From Limiplasma sp964416065 (GTDB lineage: Bacteria; Bacillota; Clostridia; Christensenellales; Aristaeellaceae): a DNA stretch of 23,291 bases. The translations under genes and the position numbers were made by a program. The notes under the pieces are model-generated. The model was not told the DNA's origin. It did not search any database and saw nothing but the letters and a program-made list of their open reading frames with translations. The stretch spans positions 1 to 23,291 of the forward strand of contig CAYQCL010000034.1 of assembly GCA_964416065.1 (NCBI GenBank). Direction: 5' to 3'. Shown piece after piece: positions 8,205 to 15,565 of the stretch (the first letter of the stretch is position 1; each line of letters starts with the position of its first letter).

Positions 8205-9404
8205 ATGACGCGCTTTTGTCGTCGGATGGGTGAGCTGGCGCTGATTTTACTGGTGCTTGTGGTAAGCTATACATTTTTGATGCTCGCGGTCTATTCGTTT
8301 CCGGATGCATGGGTGGAGAAGAACGTGACCGCCGCTCTGGGCGTTCTGGAAGAGGAAGGCAATATGCCGGGCGGTTATGCTACCTATTTTTGGCATTCTG
8401 GCTTTGGTATTACGGATAATCTGACAGATAAGGAAATCTATAAAGGACTGCTCAGGGGCGAGCGAAGCGTTATGGACGCCGCGATGCGCACGGATTATTC
8501 GCGCTACTGGCATGGATACGCTGTGATATTAAGGCCGCTGATGATTTTCCTGAGCATCATTAACATTCGGTATTTGAATATGCTGCTGCTGATGGGACTT
8601 CTCATGCTATGCTATTGGCATTGCCGCCGGAGATTCGGTGGGGGAATCGCCGCCGCCTTTGTTGTGGCACTTTTGATGCACTTTTTGCTGATCGCGCCTT
8701 TCTGCCAGCAGTACATGCCGGTTTCCCTCCTTACGCTGATGGGCTGCTATGTGGTGCTACGCTGGTGGGAGCGGCTTCGCCAGAGGCTTCCGGAGCTCTT
8801 TTTGATTTTGGGCTCACTCGTGTGCTTTTTTGATTTTCTGACGTTTCCCGTGCTGGCGCTGGGGTATCCACTGATTTGCGGCCTGCTTTGCCGCCTTGAT
8901 GAAGGAAAGAACAGCTTGTGGGCCGAGATGATTGCCATTTCCGCGGCGTGGATGGCGGGATACGCGCTGACCTGGCTGGGAAAGGGCGCTGTCGGCACGC
9001 TGCTTACGGGACAGGATGTGTTTCAGGATATTTTCTCCCAAGTCACCCTTCGGACAAACCTCGGATCTGTTGCGGGAGAAAACGCTTTTGAGATTACGGC
9101 CCTTTCCGCCATCGGGATCAATATGGAAACCTTTTTTATGGGCTCCAATATGGCGCTGTTTTTCGTCATGCTGCTCGTATGCGCGGTATGGGCGCTCAAG
9201 CGCCGCGCTTCAGTGCGCGAATGGCTTCGCGCGCTGCCGGTGGCGGTGGTCGCGCTATATCCCTTCCTGTGGTATTTGGTTTTGCAGAATCATGTGCAAA
9301 TCCATTTTTGGATGACGCACAAGCAGCTGTCCGTAACGGTCTTTGCATTGTGCGCCTATTTGATCTGGATTGCGGAAAGGCGCGAAACGCGGAAAAACGG
9401 CTGA
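8205..9404 (+). CDS. Conserved polytopic membrane protein, function unknown
   Basis: Membrane protein of 399 residues with about eight or nine hydrophobic helices. The first helix spans about residues 9-30 (LALILLVLVVSYTFLMLAVY). An extracytoplasmic stretch of ~85 residues follows, carrying YFWHSGFGITDN and YSRYWHGYAVILRPLM. The rest is a series of helices with an Arg/Lys-rich C-terminus (WIAERRETRKNG). The topology, with a large first loop after one helix, resembles GT-C membrane enzymes. I see no decisive catalytic motif and do not assign one. GGGGAGG at 8188-8194 supports the ATG. It has its own promoter and is followed by a convergent pseudogene. Confidence 0.8.
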   Translation: MTRFCRRMGELALILLVLVVSYTFLMLAVYSFPDAWVEKNVTAALGVLEEEGNMPGGYATYFWHSGFGITDNLTDKEIYKGLLRGERSVMDAAMRTDYSRYWHGYAVILRPLMIFLSIINIRYLNMLLLMGLLMLCYWHCRRRFGGGIAAAFVVALLMHFLLIAPFCQQYMPVSLLTLMGCYVVLRWWERLRQRLPELFLILGSLVCFFDFLTFPVLALGYPLICGLLCRLDEGKNSLWAEMIAISAAWMAGYALTWLGKGAVGTLLTGQDVFQDIFSQVTLRTNLGSVAGENAFEITALSAIGINMETFFMGSNMALFFVMLLVCAVWALKRRASVREWLRALPVAVVALYPFLWYLVLQNHVQIHFWMTHKQLSVTVFALCAYLIWIAERRETRKNG

Positions 9405-9466
9405 AGCGGGCGAAGCGCGGAAGAGAGAAGCAAGGAAAACGGCGCGCTCCGTCAGACGGGGCCTTC

Positions 9467-10633
9467 CTATTGCGCGTCCTCCCAACTCAAGAAGCCTTTG
9501 AACTCGGCACGGTCCTTGGCTACGCTTTCCTCAATCAGCTCGCCGGTCTGCGCGTCCACAAGCAGTTGCCGGTAATCGAGCGAGTTGCGCTCGTCGTCGG
9601 TGTAGCTGGCGGTTTCGACGAGCTTGCTTCGTGGATCACTTACATACAGGCAGTTTACCTTCCACATGGGTTTGACATAAAAGGTAGCGTTTCGATAGAG
9701 CGCATCGATCTCTTCAACCGTCTCGCGCGCGGCGTGATAGAGGCCCGGCTCGTTGTAGACAACATAGCCCAACTCGATTTCGTAGATTTTACGAAGCCTT
9801 CCGTCGGCAATTTCCATTTCAAGCGCGGAAATGACGTTTTCAAACGGACAGAGAGGCACATCCTCCGCTAATAGCTCTACATGGGTGAGATAGCCGATGG
9901 AAAGACCTGTCAGTCTGCCCACATAACCGTCATAGCAGAGGTGCTCCCAAAGATAGGATATAGCTCCGAGCTGGCTCCTTCGCCGCGGCTCGAGGTGACG
10001 GTTTGCAAAATGTGGGACAGAATCGGAAGCCCCATCAGCATCTGATGAAAATTCATAGACAGATAGCTTGGAAGAATGTCCTCCTTGGTTCCCGTCGCAT
10101 AGATGTGATGCGTCCATAGGCGGTCGGGATGCGCCAGGTCAAATGTCTCCCGTGAAAAGCCCAAACGCTCCAGCTCGTCGCCCGCCATAGCGGTGAGCTC
10201 CCCGAAGGTGATGGGATCCATAGGAACATAAGTGTTTTCAGAGGAAAATCCGCCATACCAGTTTCCCTTGGAGGTGGGGCCTCCAACGCGCACGCCGTCT
10301 ACAGAATGGGGGGTATTCCACATCGTTTTCGAACAGAATCAGCCGCATCCCGTAATCCACCCGCGTCATATCCCAATGGACGGTTTTATCAGCGGACGGC
10401 TTTGAAGCGATTCCGCCCTGTAAGGCGAGAATGGGAACGACGGAGGCGTCCGGCAGCCGGATTTCCGCATCTATTTCGACGGTTCGTCATGGGGTTTCAT
10501 AGCTTTGTGTCCAGCGCTCGGGCGCTTGGGCACAAAGCTGGGGAAGCGTAAGATAGCGGCTCTCCGCCGACACCGCCGTGTATGAAGTCATGATCAAAAG
10601 AAGAGTGAGAAGTCCATAAAAATATTTTTTCAT
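9467..10633 (-). pseudogene. Decayed gene for a secreted protein of unknown function
   Basis: A once-intact gene of about 389 codons. It starts at ATG 10633 behind a perfect AAGGAGG, and a signal peptide is visible (MKKYFYGLLTLLLIMTSYTA, cleavage near AVSA-ES). Three lesions break it. (1) An in-frame TGA at 10489-10487, after YETP, beyond which coding-like sequence (RTVEIDAEIRLPDASVV) continues in the same frame. (2) A +1 shift at a run of six C on the minus strand (10313-10308). (3) A compensating shift near 9940-9970, which restores the original frame to the TAG at 9467. Between the shifts the coding frame reads VRVGGPTSKGNWYGGF and onward; after them it reads WEHLCYDGYVGRLTGLSIGY and onward. 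No family is recognised with confidence. Sequencing or assembly error could explain the homopolymer shift. Confidence 0.8.
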
Positions 10634-10674
10634 GCCAGCTTCCTCCTTAGTAAATAGGCGGCGAGCGCCGCGCT

Positions 10675-10683
10675 TTTATAACA
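10675..10683 (-). promoter_or_regulatory. Extended -10 promoter of the decayed gene
   Basis: TGtTATAAA on the minus strand (10683-10675) sits about 42 bases upstream of the ATG. The -35 region is not recognisable. A GC palindrome GCGGCGAGCGCCGC (10658-10671) follows in the leader. The surviving promoter and ribosome binding site suggest recent decay. Confidence 0.4.
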
Positions 10684-10746
10684 GGCGGTCAAATCGCATT
10701 TCCGTCCATAAGACGCCGTCTGGCTGAAAAAAGGTTTGCGAAGGAC

Positions 10747-10780
10747 GAAAAAAATGCGCAAGGAATCGCTCCCTTGCGCA
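10747..10780 (-). terminator. Intrinsic terminator of pheST
   Basis: On the minus strand ATGCGCAAGG (10780-10771) pairs with CCTTGCGCAT (10762-10753) around an eight-base loop, and a run of seven T follows (10753-10747). It begins about 20 bases after the pheT stop. Confidence 0.92.
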
Positions 10781-10799
10781 TGGTATATGGAAATGTGTG

Positions 10800-13190
10800 T
10801 TATCCGCGAATGCTCGCCTGATACTTGTCGGCGCAGACCTTCACAACCTTGTCCATCGCCTTTTGAACCTCTTCGTCGGTCAAGGTGCGGTCGCCCGCGC
10901 GGAAGGTCAGGGAGAAGGCGACGCTCTTGCTGCCAAGGCCGACCTGGACACCGCGGTATACGTCGAACATCTCGATGCTTTCCAGCAGATTGCCGGCGGC
11001 CTTGCGGATGGCGGTCATCAGCGGGCCGACGGCCACCTCCTCGGCCATCACCAGCGCCAGGTCGCGCTGCATGGCGGGGAAACGCGGCAGGGGCTTCATC
11101 TCGCCCATGGGCTTGGCAAACGCGAGAAGCGTCTCAAGATTCATCTCGGCGACGACGGCGCGCTTGGGCATATCAAAGCGCTCGCGGACGGCGGGATGCA
11201 CCTCGCCAATCTGGGCAAAGACGACGTTCCCGCGCACAAGACGGGCGCAGCGTCCGGGATGATAGTAGACATCCGCGCCGCTGACGACCTCGCAGGAGAT
11301 GCCGCATGCGCGCAAAATCGCCTCCACGGCGCCTCGCACGGAGAAAAAGTCCACATTCGCGCCATAGGCGCCTAGGCACAGCGTCTGCGTCTCGGTGGGC
11401 AGACCCTCCTCCGTGGGATGATGATGATCGAACACTGCGGCCATTTCATACAGGCTGGCGGCATCGGTCGAGTGATTCATGTTGTAGGCCAGCGTGCGCA
11501 TCATATCGCAGGCCAGCGTGGAACGCATAACGGCCGCGTCCTCGCCCAGCGGGTTGCGGATCGGCATGGGGGCGTTGCGCAGATCGTCTGCGGGCAAGCC
11601 CAGCTTCTGAATCTCTTTTACGCCGGTGAAGCTGAAATTCATGATTTCCAGATAACCCATGGCGGTGAGCAAACGCGCCACGCGGTTCTTGAGCGCCTTC
11701 ATAGGACTGACGCCGCCCTGCGTGGTCTCGCCGACAAGCGGCGTCGCGTCGATATGCTCGTAGCCATAGATGCGCAGACATTCCTCGCAGATGTCCGCCT
11801 CGCCATCCAGATCCTCACGGAAAGGGGGGACCGTTACGGTTAAGGTATCGCTGTCGCGCTCACAGCCGAAAAACAGCTTGCGCAGGATGGTCACCATGTC
11901 GTCGGCGGGAATCTCAACGCCCGCGCGCTCCTGAATCCGCTTGACGCTCGCGGTGATGATCTGCTGAGGCTTGGGATCAGGATAGAGGTCGATGCAGCCG
12001 GTGACGACGTCGCCCGCGTCCAGCTCGTTGACGAGCATACAGGCGCGGTCAAGCGCCTCCATCACGGTTCCCGGCGCGACACCGCGCTCAAAACGTCCGC
12101 TGGCCTCGGTACGCATACCCAGCGCGCGGCTGGTCAGGCGAATGGCGGTGCGGTCAAACGCGGCGCATTCGAACATGACGTCCGTCGTGCTGTCGAGAAT
12201 TTCGCTTTCCTCGCCGCCCATGATGCCGGCCAGACCGGTGGCGCGTTCCTCGTCACAGATAACGAGATCGTCCGTGCGAAGGGCGCGCTCGTTGCCGTCC
12301 AAGGTTGTAAGCATTTCTCCCTCATGCGCGCGGCGAACGACGATCTGACGTCCGCGCACCTTGCTAAGGTCAAAGGCATGCATGGGATGGCCATATTCGA
12401 GCATGATATAGTTGGTGATGTCGACGATGTTGTTAATCGCACGCAGGCCCGCGCCGTGCAGATATTTGCGAAGCCAGAGGGGAGAGGGCGCGATGCGGAC
12501 ATTTTTGATAACGCGCGCGGCATAGCGGGGACAAAGGTCGGGCGCGTCCACGCGCACGCTCACTTCGTTATGAATGTCGCCGCCCGCCTCGGTGACGGTA
12601 ACTCTGGGTTCATGGAAGTCCGTCCCCAGCGCCGCGGCGGTCTCGCGCGCGATGCCGATGGCGCACAGGCAGTCGGGACGGTTGGCAAGAATTTCAAAAT
12701 CAACGGCGGTATCGTCAATGCCCAGAATGGGGCGCACATCCGCGCCAAGGGGATAATCCTCCTGGAAGATGAGAATTCCCTTTTCCTCCACATTGGGATA
12801 AAGCGCGTTCGGTACGCCGAGCTCCTCGCCGGAGCAGATCATGCCCTCGGAGACCATGCCCCGCAGCTTACCCTTCTTGATCTTTACACCACCGGGCAAA
12901 TGCGCGCCATCCAGCGCCACGGGCACCAGTTCGCCCGCCGCCACGTTGGGCGCGCCGCAGACGATATGCAGCAAGGCCTCTCCGCCGACATCCACCGTGC
13001 ATTGGTGCAGGTGCGTGCCCTCCACGTCCTCGCAGGTGACCACGCGGCCCACCACCACCTTGTCCATACCGCCGGAGATATCCTCAGTTCCCTCGACGGC
13101 AGTGCCGGTCATGATCATTCGATCCGTATATTCCTCAGGCGTCACGGGAATGTCGACGTATTGCCTGAGCATGTTCATCGCAAGCTTCAT
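10800..13190 (-). CDS. pheT: Phenylalanine-tRNA ligase beta subunit
   Basis: Beta chain of the (alpha-beta)2 phenylalanyl-tRNA synthetase, which charges tRNA-Phe and carries the editing site. The 796 residues are of normal length. An EMAP-type tRNA-binding domain covers about 40-148 (VVVGRVVTCEDVEGTHLHQC, then GMVSEGMICSGEELGV). The B3/4 editing domain (SRALGMRTEASGRFERG) and the B5 DNA-binding-like domain follow. A C-terminal FDX-ACB anticodon-binding domain covers about 703-796 (PRFPAMQRDLALV). The ATG is preceded by GGAGG at 8 bases. The gene begins 20 bases after pheS and shares its promoter and T-box leader. Certain call. Confidence 0.98.
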   Translation of the reverse strand: MKLAMNMLRQYVDIPVTPEEYTDRMIMTGTAVEGTEDISGGMDKVVVGRVVTCEDVEGTHLHQCTVDVGGEALLHIVCGAPNVAAGELVPVALDGAHLPGGVKIKKGKLRGMVSEGMICSGEELGVPNALYPNVEEKGILIFQEDYPLGADVRPILGIDDTAVDFEILANRPDCLCAIGIARETAAALGTDFHEPRVTVTEAGGDIHNEVSVRVDAPDLCPRYAARVIKNVRIAPSPLWLRKYLHGAGLRAINNIVDITNYIMLEYGHPMHAFDLSKVRGRQIVVRRAHEGEMLTTLDGNERALRTDDLVICDEERATGLAGIMGGEESEILDSTTDVMFECAAFDRTAIRLTSRALGMRTEASGRFERGVAPGTVMEALDRACMLVNELDAGDVVTGCIDLYPDPKPQQIITASVKRIQERAGVEIPADDMVTILRKLFFGCERDSDTLTVTVPPFREDLDGEADICEECLRIYGYEHIDATPLVGETTQGGVSPMKALKNRVARLLTAMGYLEIMNFSFTGVKEIQKLGLPADDLRNAPMPIRNPLGEDAAVMRSTLACDMMRTLAYNMNHSTDAASLYEMAAVFDHHHPTEEGLPTETQTLCLGAYGANVDFFSVRGAVEAILRACGISCEVVSGADVYYHPGRCARLVRGNVVFAQIGEVHPAVRERFDMPKRAVVAEMNLETLLAFAKPMGEMKPLPRFPAMQRDLALVMAEEVAVGPLMTAIRKAAGNLLESIEMFDVYRGVQVGLGSKSVAFSLTFRAGDRTLTDEEVQKAMDKVVKVCADKYQASIRG

Positions 13191-13210
13191 ATGCTTCTCC
13201 TCCCTCTTCC

Positions 13211-14239
13211 TTACCGCAGCTGGCCGAACAGACGCGCGTCGCCTTCATAAAGCAGGCGCATGTCACGGATGCCGTAGCGCTGCATGGCGATGCGTTCCAG
13301 GCCAATACCGAACGCGAAGCCGGAATACTTGGTGGAGTTGATGCCGCACATTTCGAGCACCTTCGGGTTGACCATGCCGCTGCCCAGCACCTCGATCCAG
13401 CCGGTTCCCTTGCAAATGCGGCAGCCCTTGCCGTGACAGTTGACACAGGTCAGATCGACCTCGGCGCTGGGCTCGGTGAAGGGGAAGAAGCTGGGACGGA
13501 AGCGTGTGGTGATATCGGGACCATAGAGCTTTTTGGCAAACGCCTCCAGCGTGCCGCGCAGATCGCTCATGCGCACATGCTCGTCCACCACGAGGCCCTC
13601 CATCTGATGGAAAACAGGGCTGTGGGTGGCGTCCACCTCGTCCGCGCGGTAAACGCGGCCAGGGCAGATGATGCGGATCGGCGGCTTGCGGGTCAGCATG
13701 GCGCGGGCCTGCATGGGGCTGGTATGCGTGCGCAATACGATGTTGTCGTCCATGTAAAAGGTATCCTGCGCGTCGCGAGCGGGATGGTTTTTCGGAAGGT
13801 TCATCAGCTCGAAGTTGTAGTGATCCAGCTCAACCTCGGGGCCCTCCATTACATCAAAGCCCAAGCCGCTGAAGCACTCGATCAGCTCATTCATCACCAG
13901 CGTAATGGGGTGCTCGCTGCCAACCTTGGGAAGCGGACGCGGCTCGGTCACGTCGATGGTTTCCTTCCTCAAGGAAGCCTCCAGCTCGGCGGCCTGGATG
14001 CGTTCCTGGGCCTCATCCATCTTTTCCGTCAGCCATTGACGTACCTCGTTGATCTGAGCGCCCACCCTTGGACGCTCCTCAGGCGCAAGCTGCCCCATGC
14101 CCTTGAGCAGCGCGGTCAGCTCGCCCTTTTTGCCCAGTACGCGTACGCGCAGGCTTTCCAGCGACGCGGAGCCCTCCAGCGAGCCGAGCTCGTTTTCGAC
14201 CCGCTCCTTGATATCCCTCAGGGTATCCACCACAGACAT
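13211..14239 (-). CDS. pheS: Phenylalanine-tRNA ligase alpha subunit
   Basis: Catalytic alpha chain of phenylalanyl-tRNA synthetase (class II). I chose ATG 14239, which gives MSVVDTLRD and 342 residues; AAGGAGG lies 8 bases upstream. The frame opens earlier, to 14290, but that part overlaps the T-box terminator. The N-terminal ~85 residues form the usual coiled coil. Class II motif 2 is at about 185-215 (CPGRVYRADEVDATHSPVFH) and motif 3 near 310 (GFAFGIGLERIAM). A CxxC...CxxC-type zinc-knuckle-like insert lies near 265-280 (CVNCHGKGCRICKG), as in many Firmicute PheS proteins. First gene of pheST. Certain call. Confidence 0.98.
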   Translation of the reverse strand: MSVVDTLRDIKERVENELGSLEGSASLESLRVRVLGKKGELTALLKGMGQLAPEERPRVGAQINEVRQWLTEKMDEAQERIQAAELEASLRKETIDVTEPRPLPKVGSEHPITLVMNELIECFSGLGFDVMEGPEVELDHYNFELMNLPKNHPARDAQDTFYMDDNIVLRTHTSPMQARAMLTRKPPIRIICPGRVYRADEVDATHSPVFHQMEGLVVDEHVRMSDLRGTLEAFAKKLYGPDITTRFRPSFFPFTEPSAEVDLTCVNCHGKGCRICKGTGWIEVLGSGMVNPKVLEMCGINSTKYSGFAFGIGLERIAMQRYGIRDMRLLYEGDARLFGQLR

Positions 14240-14526
14240 TCCATGTACCTCCTTCAGATAAAACAAAAGCCCTCGCACCCATGCGCTCATGGGACGAAGG
14301 CATCATGCCGCGTTGTACCACCCAAATTCCGCGCAGACGAATATTCCGTCGACGCGCTCTTGACCTGTAACGGGGCCTAGCCGTTTCCCTCTATTGGCAG
14401 GGCGTTCAAGGGAAAAGCTCGGAAGCGAATGGCCCGCAGCCCCCGCAGGCGGCTTGCAGCCCGCGTCATGCGCGTGCCGCCCTCTCTGAGCGGAGACATT
14501 GTGCGAACATTGTTCTTCGTCATCGC
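14240..14526 (-). promoter_or_regulatory. T-box riboswitch leader of pheST
   Basis: Leader of about 287 nt that senses uncharged tRNA-Phe and permits read-through into pheST. On the minus strand it shows the AGAGAG element (about 14487-14482), the distal Stem I segment GGGCTGCAAGCCGCC, and two UUC (Phe) triplets (14429-14427 and 14424-14422), one of which is probably the specifier. The T-box GGGTGGTAC follows at 14323-14315, then AACGCGG and the terminator hairpin. I could not fold Stem I fully by eye, so the specifier is not settled. The family assignment from the T-box plus terminator plus downstream pheS is strong. Confidence 0.9.
14261..14301 (-). terminator. T-box conditional terminator
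   Basis: On the minus strand GCCTTCGTCCCATG (14301-14288) pairs with CATGGGTGCGAGGGC (14283-14269) with one bulge and an AGCG tetraloop, then TTTTGTTT. It stops transcription unless uncharged tRNA-Phe stabilises the competing antiterminator formed with the T-box. Confidence 0.9.
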
Positions 14527-14533
14527 AAGAGCG

Positions 14534-14562
14534 ATTATACCATGGCTTGAGGGGATTTGCAA
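14534..14562 (-). promoter_or_regulatory. Promoter of the pheST T-box operon
   Basis: TTGCAA (14562-14557), 17 bases, TATAAT (14539-14534) on the minus strand. The -10 is perfect, and the start near 14526 sets the 5' end of the T-box leader. It is divergent from the GntR-gene promoter about 60 bases away. Confidence 0.9.
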
Positions 14563-14618
14563 GGGCAGGGAGAAAAGCGGGGATAGGGAAAGCAACACAT
14601 AAAAATTCTTTTTTCCTA

Positions 14619-14647
14619 TTGACAAAATGGATAAATGCCATTATGAT
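14619..14647 (+). promoter_or_regulatory. Promoter of the FCD regulator gene
   Basis: TTGACA (14619-14624), 17 bases, TATGAT (14642-14647), with an A/T-rich stretch upstream. The start lies near 14654. Because the ATG at 14627 is inside the promoter, it cannot be the gene's start. An ATGCC (14635-14639) and a GGCAT (14649-14653) flank the -10 as an inverted repeat. Confidence 0.85.
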
Positions 14648-14659
14648 AGGCATATAGCT

Positions 14660-14675
14660 TGTATGACAGCATACA
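14660..14675. promoter_or_regulatory. Candidate FCD-regulator operator
   Basis: TGTATG-ACAG-CATACA is a perfect 6-bp inverted repeat with a 4-bp centre, just downstream of the likely transcription start. FadR/FCD-type GntR proteins bind short palindromes of the TnGTnnnACnA kind, and this site fits their TGT...ACA polarity. Its placement would block transcription of the regulator gene itself. Autorepression is inferred. Confidence 0.6.
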
Positions 14676-14725
14676 GCAAACGGCATGAAAGTGCGGTTGC
14701 GGTGCGGAAAGGGTCGGAAATCATC

Positions 14726-15433
14726 GTGGAGATTACCCGTATTGAGAAAGTCAATCTTGTTGACGAGGTTTTCCGTCAGCTCCGTGAGATGATCTTGTCG
14801 GGCACCTGGGCCGAGGGCACGAAGATCGACAGTGAAAACGAGCTTGCGCGTCGTTTTTCCGTCAGCCGTGTGGTCATCCGCGAGGCGTTGCAGCTGCTTA
14901 GAAGCGAGAAGCTGATTGTTACGCGGCAGGGCGTTGGCACCTATGTTGCCAATCCGTCCAACTTTGGTCCGATAGATCGGCCGATTGATTTGACGGAAGC
15001 AGCGTATAAGCAATTTTTGGAGTTCAGAAACAGCGTGGAGGTCAGCGCGATCGAGCTTTCCAGGACGAAGGCGACGGAACAGGATTTCGATCGCATAGCC
15101 GATTGCCTGGAAGAAATGAGGCAATTTGAGGATGATAACGAGCACTATTCCAGAGCGGATTTCAACTATCATCTGGCGGTAGTGAGATGTGCGCACAACA
15201 GCTTCCTGGAACGGGCCATGCTGGCCAATCGCAACGCTGTTACCAGCGTGCTTCTGGAAATGAACGCGATTCCCAAGAGCCAGCGTTTCGGCGTCAATAC
15301 GCATCAGTTCATTTATGAGACGATCAAACGGCGGGATACCAAGGCTGTTATCAGCAAATACAATGAAATGGGAAAGTACAACCTGACCCGATTGGCTACT
15401 TTCTTTCATCCGGATGCTCAAAAGAAAGAGTAA
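14726..15433 (+). CDS. GntR family regulator, FCD (FadR) subfamily
   Basis: Probable ligand-responsive repressor of the sugar-acid operon that follows. With the GTG start at 14726 it has 235 residues and begins MEITRIEKVNLVDEVFRQLR, normal for the family. GAAAGGG upstream is a weak, somewhat distant ribosome binding site. Earlier in-frame starts lie in the operator or promoter. Residues 10-76 form the winged helix (ENELARRFSVSRVVIREAL). The FCD ligand domain follows, with metal-binding candidates Asp145, His149 and His193. The usual last His seems replaced in the SKYNEMGKYN segment. An aldonate or keto-deoxy acid effector is inferred from the neighbours. Confidence 0.9.
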   Translation: MEITRIEKVNLVDEVFRQLREMILSGTWAEGTKIDSENELARRFSVSRVVIREALQLLRSEKLIVTRQGVGTYVANPSNFGPIDRPIDLTEAAYKQFLEFRNSVEVSAIELSRTKATEQDFDRIADCLEEMRQFEDDNEHYSRADFNYHLAVVRCAHNSFLERAMLANRNAVTSVLLEMNAIPKSQRFGVNTHQFIYETIKRRDTKAVISKYNEMGKYNLTRLATFFHPDAQKKE

Positions 15434-15445
15434 TCTTTCTTTTTA
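15420..15445 (+). terminator. Possible AU-rich terminator after the regulator gene
   Basis: AAAAGAAAG (15420-15428) and CTTTCTTTT (15435-15443) form a perfect 9-bp stem overlapping the stop codon, followed by only two or three more T. The stem is AU-rich, so termination would be partial. Read-through into the TRAP genes is possible. Confidence 0.4.
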
Positions 15446-15465
15446 CAACATGTTGTAGGACATGT
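15444..15465. promoter_or_regulatory. Candidate operator cluster upstream of dctP
   Basis: TACAACATGTTGTA (15444-15457) is a perfect 14-bp palindrome. Overlapping it, two ACATGT hexamers (15448-15453 and 15460-15465) are separated by six bases. The cluster lies just upstream of a possible -10 (TATGAT, 15484-15489), where a repressor or activator would act. Binding by the adjacent FCD regulator is inferred, not shown. The sequence is not identical to the site at 14660. Confidence 0.5.
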
Positions 15466-15565
15466 GGCATCTTATGCCTGTCATATGATGTCAATTCAAA
15501 ATGGGAAATCTTGATCCGCTCTATACGGATCTTGAAATTAAACCATACAAAGGAGAGACCCAATC

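Noticed and set aside
9446..9462. Small hairpin between the 8205 gene and the decayed gene as a terminator
   Set aside because: The stem has only six pairs including a G-U, and no real T tract follows on either strand.
10483..10492. TGA read as tryptophan (recoding) in the decayed gene
   Set aside because: All other genes in the window use TGG for Trp and several end in TGA, so a genetic-code change is not supported; a point mutation is simpler.
12324..13250. A 308-codon plus-strand frame inside pheT
   Set aside because: pheT is unmistakable on the other strand; the frame is His/Ala/Arg-rich shadow sequence typical of GC-rich complements.
14303..15421. A 372-codon open frame on the minus strand across the pheST leader and the FCD regulator gene
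   Set aside because: It lies opposite a clear GntR/FCD gene and the T-box leader, crosses both promoters and has no recognisable protein features.
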